Source: Aptenodytes patagonicus
Lineage: Eukaryota; Chordata; Aves; Sphenisciformes; Spheniscidae
Direction of reading: 5' to 3'
Length of the DNA: 64,000 nt
Assembly (NCBI RefSeq): GCF_965638725.1
Contig: NC_134952.1
Span: 66,555,424 to 66,619,423 of the forward strand
The notes below the pieces were generated by a model. That model did no database searches. It was not told where the DNA came from and saw only the letters and a list, made by a program, of their open reading frames with translations. Position 1 is the stretch's first letter. Each line of letters starts with the position of its first letter. A program made the translations under genes and the position numbers. Below, one piece after another: positions 51,229 to 63,800 of the stretch.

Positions 51229-54200
51229 CTGCCAAGACAAAATCCAGCCCATCAGGAGTCAAGTCCTAGAATGCAGTTAAGTTCTGTTCATCTTCCTGTT
51301 TAAAAAGACACAAAAAAAAAGCAGATGAGACATTAGGTACTGCTAGTACCTAACACTTTGATTACATGTTATAAATACTACCTATAATCTTACTTGGGGA
51401 AGGTGGGAGGAGAAGCGGGGGGAAAGACCCACAGTCAAGAATCCCATGCAGGTACCTTTAGGAAAAGCCGTTGTTTCTGAACACGTTGCCCACACTTCTT
51501 GAAAAAGACATGAAAAAGAAAAGGCAAGGATGTATCTTGCGACATTCCTGATCTCACTCCTGTGCATGACAGAGGAACAGAAGGGACATGGCCCACAGAC
51601 AGTTGTGCTTCTTTGATCCCTAAATAGCATCTCTCATCACTACTGCCACAGACATTGATCTGACCCCGATGGGTATTTTGTACATACTTATTACTCAGCT
51701 TTCCTAGGTCTTGTCAAAACCCAAAGCAATCCTTAAGTGTTTTGTGAATTTATGCAAATGTAAGCAAAATATAAAAAGCTTCTGCAGAACTAGAGAACAA
51801 GAACTTACACTTATAGAAAAATCTTGGAATTAAAATTATTTCCTTTTGTCTAGCAACCTTATTAATCCAACAGATTGATATTTAAAGCATGACAATGAGT
51901 GTTACACAAAAGTTTGCTCCTGCTTGCTAGCTTTTATTTTAGACTGTTTACCCAGCTTAGCTGAAGACACTTAAGGTGTCTAAGATATATACAGCTTGGA
52001 CTAAAGGAATCTTAGCTATCCTGACATCACAGCTTTCCCAGGGCTGAAAGACAAATCAGGGATACCACAGACAATGGGGAGGAGGCTTTTTCTGTTTGTC
52101 ACTCAAATATTTTACTCTTCCTGCTACTGTGAGCTTCAATTAGGTTAAGCTTGAAGTCCACCTTTTTATTTGCAAAAAAAAGTTAAGCAGTAGGGGAAGA
52201 GCAAATTTTTTTCCAGTTCGGTAGCATATTTTAAGTTTCAGCTCTGTGTGTTTAAAAGCCATGAAAGCCAACTCAGTGAGATTTAGGCTGAGCATCCACA
52301 TGCTTTGTGGAAGATTATGAAGCCCTCAAGAAAAAAATGAAATACTGTTTGAAAGCATGGAGTTACTGAATCAGCTTACAAGCAAGAGTTCTGTTAGATT
52401 TTGGCAAGGGAAGCAAATGGATTTGTAAGGTTTTAAGACAAAGTCTCTGGAGAACATATTTAGTAGCGTGTTCCTCTCTTACACTGGCTAGCTTTGCTTT
52501 AAATGTTTTCTGGTTAATTTATTATGCATTCATTCTTCATTCTACGCTAAGAGTTGATGATTGCTTTGCTGTAGTTCAGTGATTTCTGCTCACGGACTCT
52601 GGTGTTGGAGGAAGTGGACTGACTGAAGTAACAAAAAAGTCTTCTACAATAAAAATGTCAGTCAGTCACATGTTTGGGAGCAGAACTGATTTTCTTCTGG
52701 GATATTTTGAAAATATCCATGCCTCTTACTAAATTTACAACTCTTCATGCATTGGTACCAGAGAAAGAGCAGGAATTGACTTGAGGCGATCATACTCATT
52801 TCTGCTGTAGGTCGCAGGGTTGTTGCCAGCATCATGTCCTGCACGGTGACAAGGCTGTTGGTTACACTGGGCCAGGCAGGTTAAAGCAAGATCAAACATG
52901 CCTAGAATATTCACTAATGGTGCTGTAAGCAAGGTAAGTATTCTTCCTTTAAAATATCTTATTTCTTCCAAAACCACAAACTAGCTCAAAGATATTATGG
53001 ATCATGGGATATTTATATAGTTTATAGCAAGGAATACCTTTTTCTGCTGAAAACTTAACTTCTATTATGCCAGATTTTACAAATTACTATACTAAGATGT
53101 TTTCCTAGTTCGTTAGGAGGAAAAATCTTGATATTTTGTTTCTCCTCTTTTAACTTCAAATTAATCTTCCACTTTTGCTTTAACATGCCCTTTGAAGAAG
53201 TCGCTATTACCATTGAGATACGAAGCTAACACAGAGCTTCAGAGGCAACCTACTGAAGTTACAAAAGTGAACACAGACAAATGAGGAAAAAGAGAGAAGT
53301 TGAAATGCTGTACAAGGGTTTTGAAAAGCATCATGTATTATTCATTCAGAGGTAAGATACAGCGTCTTTAGCCTACACTTCTAGGGAACTCTTGCTTATT
53401 TTGGTCCTTAACTGACACTCTCACTTCACCGCTCCCTAGCTACTCACACCTAACAGTGTTTTTACAGCCGAGTAGAAATGCTGCTTTCAGACAGAACTGC
53501 CACTGACTACTAAATGATAGTTTGCAGCTCCCAGATCATAAGGTTTTTCCATCTGGCATATATGCTACATTTATCCTCATGCTTTAATTGCAACTGCACA
53601 TATACTTTCCAAAACTATTCTGTGTCTCACTGTAAAAGAGGCTGATGGTGTACATTTTACCTATTCTGGGTATGCCATCATAAACACCAATACAAAAACC
53701 ATGAGTCTTAAGATAAATCAGTGCTGTTGGGGTGACTTTTTTAATGTTTTAAATAAACTAAGCAATAACACAAAAGCCAAACATAACTGATTTTAAGCAA
53801 GGCTTTTCATCCGTATCTGATGCTTATATCAAATGAAGTTCTTGAAGATACTCTGAGCCCTCACCTGTAAGAAAGAAGTGGTGGGCATCCACCACCTCTA
53901 GGTTGCCCAGAGAGGTGGTGGATGCCCCATCCCTGGAAACATTCAAGGTCAGGCTGGACGGGGCTCTGAGCCCTAGTTGAAGAAGAAGTTCAACTCTGAT
54001 CTAGTTGAAGATGTCCCTGCCCACAGCAGGGGGGTTGGACTAGAAGACCTTTAGAGGTCCCTTCCAACCCAAACTATTCTATGATTCCATGATTCTAAAA
54101 GAAGTTGAGCACATATTTGGATTTATATATTTAGTACATACTAAGTACACACTTGATATTGCAGGGGAAGAAACTAGAAATCACATCAGAGGAGACCAAG

Positions 54201-57200
54201 GCCATTACTCAGGCACATAGCCATAGATAGGAGAATCACATGTACGAGGGAGCTCCCAGTATGGCAATATCAAATAAGTGTATGGGAACATGAGAGCAAG
54301 TCAGTTACTGCTCCTCAGGTAAAAAGAAGTTTCTGTGACATGTTAAAAATTAACATGTTTAATATAACCTTAAGGAAATATTCCGATAGCAATAGTCTGA
54401 CACACTTCAGTTTCATTTTGATGAGGCTTTGTGCCAGATAATAATATCTTAGATAAAAGATTTTTATTCTTCCCCCAAGTCACCAATTCAGGAGCATCTT
54501 GTTTCTGTGATACATCTCGAACATTCAAATCTTTTTAGATATCTGTCCACAAATCCTCCACTTGTCTTAATTACAGCATCTCACAGTTTGAGTCTTCAAA
54601 CAAATCATCATCTACTATGGAAAGTACCAGCTGTAGCCATGTGACAGCTGTAAAACTAACTTTGAAGGAGGGCCAGGTCACTGTATATATCCAGTTCGCT
54701 GTTAATTGTATCTGGCTTGAGAAATAGCACTGTTAGGAATTCTATCATCTATTTGAAAAATCAAGGCATTTTCACAATCAGAGGTTTAAGGTAAGTCAAG
54801 AGCCACTACCATACTTAGCTTCTGTAAAGAGCCAGTCTTATCAACACGGTGCACTACTAGAGTTAAACACAAAGAGAAGTAATATTACAGATGTAAAACA
54901 CAATATTAAGATAATGTATTGAAGTGTGTGATACAAGCTATCACGACCCAGACAGAAGGAGAGAACAGACGTTTCATTTGCAGAAAATACTGGTTTGGGC
55001 TAATCTGAATGCTTAGCTATAGGCCTTTACTGTTCTCAGATTTCAAACGGAACAGAAATGAGTTTTAGTAGCCCTTGAATCAAGATACTGAACTCTGGAA
55101 ATCTGAAGGTCACGCAGAAGTCATGAAGGTCAGTATATTTCAACTCCAAACCTACTCCTCCTTCTAGCTTGAAGTGGAATGGCAAATAGTTTTGTCATTG
55201 CACAGCCTTAAAGGGATAGCATATGAAAAGAGCAAGAAGTTGTATTTTCACATCTTTAATTACATAGAAGTTCACTAGTTTAAGAACCACTAGCTAGGAG
55301 GATTAATCAGCATTTAGGTTAGCATGCATGATGCTCTTTTAATTATGTACTAAGAATCCACAAACTGAGAGAGAAGAGCCTTTTACAGATTTGCTCCCCA
55401 AATCAACAGTAATGCAACAGTAACATCCAACTACTTGACGTTAGTTTAGTATTGGGTGAATGCTGCAGACTTACACACACAGTCTTTCCTTTCTCGAACA
55501 AAACACTGCCATGGCCATTCAAAACCTCAGTAACATGTGCTCCCTTTTCATCTTGACAATTAAGTCTTCCAGCCTCCATACAATCTAATATTTTGACTAC
55601 GCTAAGAGTAAGTGACCATCACAGAAAGTGACTGACTCTCAGGAAACTAAAGGAAGTGCCTCATTCATAACATCATCTGTTATTCCTTGTAGACAGCTGC
55701 TTGACACTTTCCATGAAGGAGTAACTGTCTGAATAAAAAAAACAAACCACACATTGCTTATAGCTCACCATTGTTTGCTGAGAGCAGGTCAGCAATTTTC
55801 TTGTTCAAGTTAAATATTTAGAAATATTGATGATGTCTGCTGTTCCCAGAGTGCAGCTGTTCCAGACCCCAGAGTTGGTGTTCTGGTCCTCAGTGCTGGT
55901 CCTCAGGCAAGGGACAGAAGATCCCCTCCTAGCTATTCCTCACTATCAAACTTAGAAAAGCAAGCAGGGATGGGAGGTCAGAGCACAAGCACGTAATCTT
56001 GTATCTGCTGCAATTCAGGTAACAGTAACATCCTAAAGTGAAGCGATTTTGATTCACACATTCTAGCTAAATCTCAAACTGAATTAAGTGTAAAATTCCT
56101 TAAGTCACATAGAGTACTTATGTTCAGTAGAGGTAAAATACCTCAAATAATTTTGAAGCAAAAAGAAATGGAAGACAATAGACAGTGGCAGGACATGAAT
56201 GAACATTGTTCTGTTTTTCCCTGTCATGAAATTAAACCCCAGGAATCCTGGCCGACAAGCCAACCTAGATGTTGCAGTACATGGCCTCCTCCCTCTGTCA
56301 GGTACCTTGGGAGACAGTGCCCCAGAAAGAGGGGATCGTCCTTGTTCTTCCACTGACGCAAGGGAGGAAGATGTTTCGGTGATACAGAACAGAAACAAAA
56401 CCAGGACTCCCACTCTAACTGCAACTAGGCAGTGTTCAGATGAGAAGTAGTATGATACCCGTAAATCTAATGCTCTTTATGAGCAGTGGTACTGAAGTTG
56501 GAAAAAAGAAGGCAGAAGTCCATGAGAAATCAAGATATAGGTGAAGTTTCACCAACTATCCTGTATGTAATTTTGGTTACCCACCCACAAGATGAACAAA
56601 AATCACATCACGATCTGTGCAGAGAAGGGCAGTTAGCCTCACTCAGAAAACAAAAGGGCCTTTTAATTGAAGGAGATGACAAATTTGCCTTCTCCAAATG
56701 CAACGTTTGTAGCCCTATGAGCAGAGAGGTTTTGGAAGTGACTCAAGTACGCACAGACTGCATGCATATAAATATATGTAAGTTTGTACGTGTGGCTGTG
56801 TAAAACTAACTTGTCTAATATAGAGCCTGATGAGTCTCTGCAGGTAATTATACACTGGTGCTGCTGACCACAAGATTAGATAAGCATATGCAGTGACAAG
56901 ATCTTCTCCAGTTTAATCTAGCTAACAGAACAAGTCTAGCTGTTGTCCTGTGTTGCACTAAGAAAACCTGAACATTTGAAAAGAGGGCAGCTGGCAGAAC
57001 TAAGAAAGAGACAGAGGGAGAGAAGTGGGAAGGGCAGGAGGCAGCTGCAGTGCAAACTGCAGCCAAGCAGCAGCTTTGGCAGGGACTGCACAAGCAGCTG
57101 TTTGCTGTTCAGTCTGGTTACAGCTGCATCACCAAGAAGGAACATGGGGAGAAAAAACTGATAGACAAAATAGTGTAAAAAAATCTTAGTGCTCTCCCCT

Positions 57201-60200
57201 TCTCCATTCACCAATTCCATCAAAGGAGTTATGGAAACCTCATGCAAAACTGCTCAGATGCCCATGCTAATTAGGTCAAATCAGACAAGGTTGGAAAGTA
57301 TGGGAAAGTTCAAGTTACACACTGTATTACAAGCCTAAGCCTACTGTACTTTTCAGCAGAAAGTTAATTTAACAGAAAAAAAAATAATTCAGAAACCACA
57401 CATCTAACTGGTTTAGCTTGTTTAAAACTACCAGGCTTCCTTTTGTAGAAATTCTAACACTAATATAAAATTTCTACATCCTTTCAGTATTTCAAAAGTT
57501 TTTTGTAGCAAAAACTGACATGTATTACTGTTTTGTGTTACTTGTCACACACGTAGTTCAGAAAACAGTGAAAGGCGTATAGTTGGCACCATCTTTTATC
57601 TGCTTCTATAACCAAAACCCCCACAGTGCTGCAGACGCACCAACAGTGAATGAGGACTGCTCTTTCTTGGAAAAATGCAACAGAAAAAGGACAGAAAAGG
57701 TGTTTTGCAGAGCATGAAAAGCATAGTCAGATAAAATCTCATTTTGGAAATAATTCTGCCTGGCAATCCCTTAATCCTGTTTTGAGACAGCTTCTTCCCC
57801 GCTTCCTTTGATCCAATATATGAATATGCTCAGCAAAGTTCTACTGAGGTCTAATCCCAGTTTCCATCGAACACCAGAAAGGCCAACTGTCTTCTGGGCT
57901 TTATGGGGCAACAAGTTCACAGTTTTTTTCAATTTTGCATAATCAAACAACCTAATATGCCACAATTTACTTACACTTGATTTACTTTTGCTTCAGAACA
58001 ACCACCAAAACCCATCAGAAGCCCCAGAACAGTGAAGAAGACTCTGCTTTGCAGATACAGGTGTACTTAAGAAGTTATTTATTTATGCAAGGTAACCTTA
58101 GGAATATCCAAAAAGTAGAACACAAAAGAAAAAACACTGCAGATCAGTGCAATTCTTGGGAGCATAGGGAAGTGTTGATAGATACGTAATAAAAATTTTA
58201 ACTAGTACTTTACATTTGTAAGAACACAGAACAGGCCTTACCAAGGAGAGGGACTATTGTCTTCTCTGATGGACCTGACTGAAAACTACAATAGTTTAAT
58301 GGTCTCCACAGCAGTGTTTAGTCCAGCCTTTCCTAGGAAGTGTTAGCGGAGAGCGAAATAATTTCTAAGTCATTTGCCAGCTGTCCTTTATCCTGGACGT
58401 GTAAATCAAGGCATGGTACCCGCCAGAGCATCCCAGAGCTGTAGCCAAACACCATTTCCCATACACCCACCAGCCCCATCCTCTCAGGGCTCTCTGCCTT
58501 AGCTGCCAACCATCATCATATTCTCTCATCTAGAGTCGAGATTCACTGAGGCTGCAGCCTCACGTTACACTCACAAGTCAAAGGGCTCAAACCATAAAGC
58601 AGTATCATCTTCCTTTTGTCCCAGAGCTGCAAGGCTCCTTCAAAATCTGTTTGAAATCAGAAGGGAGTAGAGGTAATGTAAGATAAAAGGCTTCACAACC
58701 CAAGAAGCTACAACTGTTGATGCAGGAAATTATTATTACAAAATCTGTTTGGTGAAGCCTGCTGAGGAAGAGCTAAGACACTGACTAACACAGTACTATG
58801 CTGCCTTGCATCAAATTACTGGCAGTAATTACAGAATGATTGTGTCCTCTTGTGACCACAATGATTAAACTTGCTTTTACAAATAAATGGGCAACTAGAA
58901 AACTGGGTGCCAGGCTACTGACATCTCACTAACAGTTTATAAAATAAATCAGGTCATGAGTACACTGCTAATCACATGCTGCACAGAAACTACAGGTACA
59001 ATCTTGGCACGTTACAAAGTGGACACGCTTCTTACATAGCACAAGAGTTCACACAGAGATTATAGGGGAATCAGCCCAAACTGACTCAAAAACCTCACAC
59101 CCAATTGCTTAAAGAAGGTGGCTGAACCTTTTGCAGCTTAACCTTCATTACAAGCAATCAAAGCCATATGTGATGCACCTGTTGCAGTTTTAGCTTGTTA
59201 ACATTTGATGAGCTATTTTACCTGCTGTGGCACTTTTCCATAGTCACCCATGCGTGAATTGTTTCTTGATTATACTTCCAGAAGCCTTTGCAACAGGCAC
59301 AGAAAGATGGGTATCTCTCAGTTTTATAACTTTTACTACTGCAGAATACATAGGAATGACTAGGCAAAGGAGGAAACGCAGATCTATGAACTAGGAGGCC
59401 CTACATGGTTTGTGAACTACCTCCACACCCCTTAGGGATAAGAGCTTGATTAACTGATACTTCCCAGCAGCCAGTAAGCAATCGGCTTGAGTGGAGATGG
59501 AAAGGTGGAAGCAGGAAGGAAACTCACGGAGGCAATATAAAGAGCTGGTGGAGTTGTGGTATCTAAAATTCTCATTTATTTGAGAAGGAAGGAGAGGCTA
59601 GGAACTCCTGAGGCTCTCCCCAGTAGCAACAGGTAATTTCTTGCTGTTTTTTTAACACAAGAAATATTTGGTTTGGGGTAACTGAAGTGACTTTACTTGT
59701 TATCCATTACATATGTCAATAGTAAGCTGATTAGGGTGCTAGTTTCTTGGGCTGCAGCCTCCATGGTAGTGAATTACATGCAACGTCTTGAAACACGTGG
59801 ACTCCCAGCTCAGTTTATTTGCATGTTTTTGTCTCTGTGCTTGAATCGTATGGCAACTAAGAGCTCTGTGAGCACAGGACTCCAGGGGTGCCTCCCAAAG
59901 AATAAGCCCACTGATGCCGAGGAGAGGCTAGCCCAGGCAGCCTGCCACCCCCGCATGCTCTTGCAAAGGGCGTAATCCAGCCCTGGGTAATTTGCAGCAA
60001 TTCTAGGTTAACTTACAAGAAATCCACGCTCGGTTTGGGTCTCTGAAGCCGGTCGTGGCAATAAGCGTTTGCAATGCAAGGCAGCCGGGCCCGTTACCAT
60101 CCCCCCGCCCCGCGGCCGAAGGAGTGCCTCACAGGAGCGGGGTCCGGGCTGCCCTACCCTCCGGCTGGCGGCGCGCTGTGAGGCGACAGGGGCGTTTCAG

Positions 60201-60524
60201 GGGTAAGGATGGACGGGGGGGGGGCTGCAAGGAGGAGGAAAAACCATCCCGACCGACCCTTCGCGCCAAAGCAAGCAGGACCGCTTCCCTTTACACCTGA
60301 GGGGAGGGGGGCGAGTTACATAAAGGCAGAGCAACCCAGGATGGCGGCGGTGGGCCCTGACCGAGGACGAGCGCGGTACGACGGCGAGGGGCGGCAGCAG
60401 GAGCGCGGCCGCGGGGGAAGGGGCCGGGAGTGGGGTGCAGCCCTCCCGCTGCGGCGGAAGGGGAGGGCGGCCCCGCCGGCTGGGACGAGAGTCTCGGTTC
60501 CCTCCCGGTGGCCGCCCCGCTCAC
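51229..60524 (-). other. KLHL8: KLHL8 first intron (inferred)
   Basis: A 9.3-kb intron inferred between a CpG-island donor (CAG|gtgagc) and the acceptor before the first coding exon. It holds a rearranged CR1 at 53878-54098 and otherwise unique A/T-rich DNA. The open frames at 56105-56450 and 56848-57247 lie on both strands and have no family resemblance. Confidence 0.6.
53878..54098 (+). repeat. CR1 LINE 3' fragment with inverted duplications
   Basis: The sequence 'gatgccccatccctggaaac', 'ttgaagatgtccctgcccac' and 'ttccaacccaaactattcta' give an unmistakable CR1 3' end, antisense to KLHL8. Its 5' edge is a foldback: gggcatccaccacctct (53883-53899) is the exact reverse complement of 53911-53927. 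A second small foldback, agttgaa...ttcaact, lies at 53975-53995 in extra sequence not expected from the CR1 consensus. Confidence 0.93.
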
Positions 60525-60600
60525 CTGCGCTGCTGCTGCTGCCGCCGCCGCCGCGGAGAACCGGGGTTCGGCGGAGGGGAGGGGGACGCGCGCCCGCGCG
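60525..60600 (-). other. KLHL8: KLHL8 non-coding first exon (3' end supported, 5' end guessed)
   Basis: On the - strand a consensus donor GCGCAG|GTGAGC places the exon end at 60525, inside the CpG island. The exon body carries a GCGGCGG...CAGCAGCAG compound triplet repeat. The transcription start cannot be fixed; it probably lies between about 60600 and 60720, around the NRF1 motif. The assignment is inferred from position and splice consensus. Confidence 0.5.
60529..60555 (-). repeat. Compound CGG/CAG triplet repeat at the KLHL8 first-exon donor
   Basis: The + strand reads gctgctgctgctgccgccgc followed by further ccg units, so the KLHL8 leader has (CGG)n then (CAG)n immediately before the splice donor. 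Confidence 0.85.
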
Positions 60601-60620
60601 GGGCAGGGCGGCGGGCCGGG

Positions 60621-60630
60621 GCGCATGCGC
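60621..60630. promoter_or_regulatory. NRF1 motif
   Basis: GCGCATGCGC is a perfect palindrome matching the NRF1 consensus. Such sites are typical of TATA-less CpG-island promoters and usually sit close to the start site. Confidence 0.6.
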
Positions 60631-60860
60631 CGCGCCGGGGAGGGTGGGGCGGCCGTTGGGGCCGCGGCCCGCTGCCTCGTGCGGGGGAGGCGGGCGGCTG
60701 CGGGGCTCCGCCGGCCCTACGTGACGAGGTCTCCGTTATGCACCCCGCTCCGGCAAGGCTCTTCGATTTAATGCTCCGTCCACCTTGGGCCTGTGACGTT
60801 ACGAAAACCCAGCGCTTCTCTTCCCGCCCCCCCGCACCCCCCCAAGAACCCCGTTAGGAG

Positions 60861-63800
60861 AAGGAAGGGTTTGGTCCGTGTCTGAGCTGATACTGCATTT
60901 TTTACTTTTCTTGGTGTTTCACCGGAACCGTGCTGTACCTGACGGGGCAGGAGCGTTGTGCTGGAAGGGCTCGGTGTGCTACAGCACCTGTAGTTCCAGG
61001 GCCGCCTTTTAAGAAACACAGGCAAAGCGACACGTTGAGGGGAGGCAGCTGCACGTGAGGGTTTTGCTGGTGTGAAATGACGTGCTGGAAGAAAAGGGGA
61101 GAAGGCAGGCTGCGCAGTAAAAACAGGAAGGTGCGCTCCATCGCTATTTAACAGTGGGCCAGCAGCAGAGTTTATTTTAGCACAGGCAGTTTACGGTGAC
61201 TGCACAAAGCAGCAGCTGCTGCTGCTCCAAGGGCGGGCTTTGATGCAGTGTTGCTGATGTGAGTTGCTCTGGCTGTGCTTTACTTCATCCTCGCGGAGAG
61301 AGGAGAACAACAGAGGTCGGCAAGAGCTGATGGCTGTGCAGGGTGGCTAATCCTTCTGTGCCAGCTCCACTCGTTTATCAAACGGCATATGAGAATAGTT
61401 ACTCTTCTTGCTATAGCTGGTCTTTGACTATTTTCTTTCCATTAGAGAGTGATTTCTGTGAAAAACATATCTTCCAGGCAAATTTAAAAAAAACAAAATT
61501 TGCATGTGAATAAAGGCACATGAGTGCTGCTGGAGCACATGCTAGGCATCCATCCCAGGACAGATTCACAGTGACAATGAGTCTGTTGGCTTGCTATTCT
61601 CCCATTACTGTGTTTCCCTTTTCTGGTTCAATGCCGCGTACCAAAGCTTATCTCCTTTCCTCTTGGCACGTAAAAAAGCTGCCCTTCAGTGGGAAGCAGA
61701 GGCAGGCAGAACAATTCTGAAGAAATACCATCTCCCTGTGCCCCCAAAATCTGAACTAGTGCAATCTCTTAGGCAATACAGATCAGAGTGATCTCGCTTC
61801 GGATTTTGGAGGAACTGCTCTCCATGAGTTCAGAGAGAGAAGGATCTAGGAGAGAGGGGAAAAGACTATACCAGCTCCTTCCTCCCCACCTGTCCACCAG
61901 CTCTGGCCCATACAGTAGATACATACATGTCTCACACAGTGCTACCATACACCCCCTTCAGTGCAGGAATACGTTTCCCCATTACACACTTCTCCCCAGG
62001 TTTGTTTCAGTCTCTTTGTTCGTAGTGCCTCTCTCTGCCTGTGGAGCACTAAGGATAAGTCTTGGTCCCATTTTGCTTAAAGCTTGACTTGAGAACTTGA
62101 AAAGAGTTGGCTAGGAATGTTTAACAGGCTGTTAGAATCAAAGAAAGACCTTATTAAAGAAATACATGCCCTGGGAAGTACGGAGTCTTCTTAAGTAACT
62201 GCCTTGCACAAAAGCAAGCACAGCTAGCCAACTGAAAATGCCCTTGGCCTCCAGCCCCACAGCTAAATAGCTCGATAGTTTTTCCAGTTACATACTGCAG
62301 AGTTGAAAGCTGGACTCTCATGCTGCATGCCAAGTTCACCTCTATAGATGTGCATAATAATTCTAGGATTTCCTTTTTTCCTGAATACAACACAATTCTG
62401 CTGAAAAGCAGGAAGGTGTTTTATAAATCCATGCTTATCTGAGAATGAGTGGCTGGAAGTTTACAGTTCCACACAACATGTACTATGTTTAGGAGGAGAT
62501 GCACATTTATTTTGGAGTTTTTAAAGGCAAAAATGTCCAACTAAATAACACTGCTATTTGAGCTGACCTGTTTGAGAAAGAACCAGAACACTATCCATGT
62601 GAAAATGGAAATAATCGTTATTATCTAAAATATAGCTATTTAATGGGTTTGGGTTGTTATTCCCCCTCCCTCACCCCCTGCCATGTATTTCATACAGGTC
62701 AGAGGTGGTGAAAATTCAGTCACAAACAGCTGAAATGATTGCATGATGTGCTGAACTGCCCAGAGTGCACTAGTTGTGATCAATCCAAAACATTTTAGGT
62801 TTTGCGTCAATACATCTCGGAAAATTCCAATTCGGCAATGCCTTAGTGGCTATTTTTCTGAATACAAAAAACCAAGTAATCCTCCCCAAATCCATCCATG
62901 TGGTTAAAAGGTACTAACCTGTATGTATGTGGCAGAGACGCTGCTGGCCATGAGTAGTTTCCTGAAGGCTGTAATCGGACAAACTGACCCATACAGACAG
63001 ACCTCTTGGTCAGAGGGTTAAGAAGGGGGCTTCCCAGCAGGCCTCGGGAACCGCAGGCACACAGCCAGTGGTCTGATGGGAACAAGTTTGTCAGAGCTTT
63101 GTGTTTTGCAGTTTTCTCCTTGCCTTCTATTGTAGTGCACACTTTTATTCTTTATTGGCCTCATAGTTTCTACGTCGTATGTCCACAATGTCCAGCCTGG
63201 CAGCTGCTTTACTTCCCCAGATTGGTTCTCTTCAGGATGAAAGCCTGATACTTAAGAAGTTGTAGGAAACCTTACCTCCCAGCTTCCTGCAATGAGTGCC
63301 GCGGATTGGAACATGCTCGTCGCTCTGGTCTGTAAAAAGGTAGGAGGAATGAGTGGGCAGACTGCTATTCTAAATGAGAAACTAACGCCTTTGTGCTCTT
63401 ATTTCTGGTTTTGAGAGTTAGCGATACTGCTTGTAATGTATTGTGGCTCTCATCCAGCGCCCCTGGAAACCACCGAAAAGGCTCCCATTGACTTCAGTAA
63501 TAGTTTGATCAGGCCTTCAACCCACAAAGATGCCATTGTTTAGTTTTGCTGCCATTGGGGGTTTTGGCACAGTGCTCCCCTCCTGCCCTCAGATACATAT
63601 ATCTACTAAGTCCTTGCAAACAGTGATTTACATGCGTGATGTATAATCTCTGATGACAGAAGGAGGTTACCTTTTCCTGGACGTGGAGAGACATTGAGGC
63701 CGAAATCCTGGCGGTCCATTGTGACTGTTCTGGTAAATGCTTTTGCTCTGTTCTGTTAGTAAATATAAAATAACTTCTGTGATTGGGTTCTCTTAAAGAT

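Larger units (their letters stand above)
60050..60860. promoter_or_regulatory. KLHL8: CpG island, KLHL8 promoter region
   Basis: About 800 bp of very GC- and CpG-rich DNA in an otherwise A/T-rich setting, immediately 5' of KLHL8. It contains GC boxes, a perfect NRF1-type palindrome (60621-60630), a CRE-like TGACGTTA (60794-60801) and a YY1-type motif (60338-60348). No TATA box is placed for the - strand. Frames of up to 171 codons inside are GC-driven and not credible as proteins. Confidence 0.85.

Noticed and set aside
51067-51303. + strand frame with a run of cysteines
   Set aside because: It is the antisense shadow of the KLHL8 first coding exon; the Cys run is the complement of the polyQ codons.
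60209-60724. 171-codon + strand frame and 111-codon - strand frame in the CpG island
   Set aside because: Composition is Arg/Ala/Gly/Pro from GC-rich triplets, open on both strands, and overlaps the inferred KLHL8 leader. These are by-products of base composition.
63276-63329. Assignment of the exon-like island to HSD17B13/HSD17B11
   Set aside because: Only five residues (CRKLG) resemble the family, and the sequence after the putative donor does not continue it.
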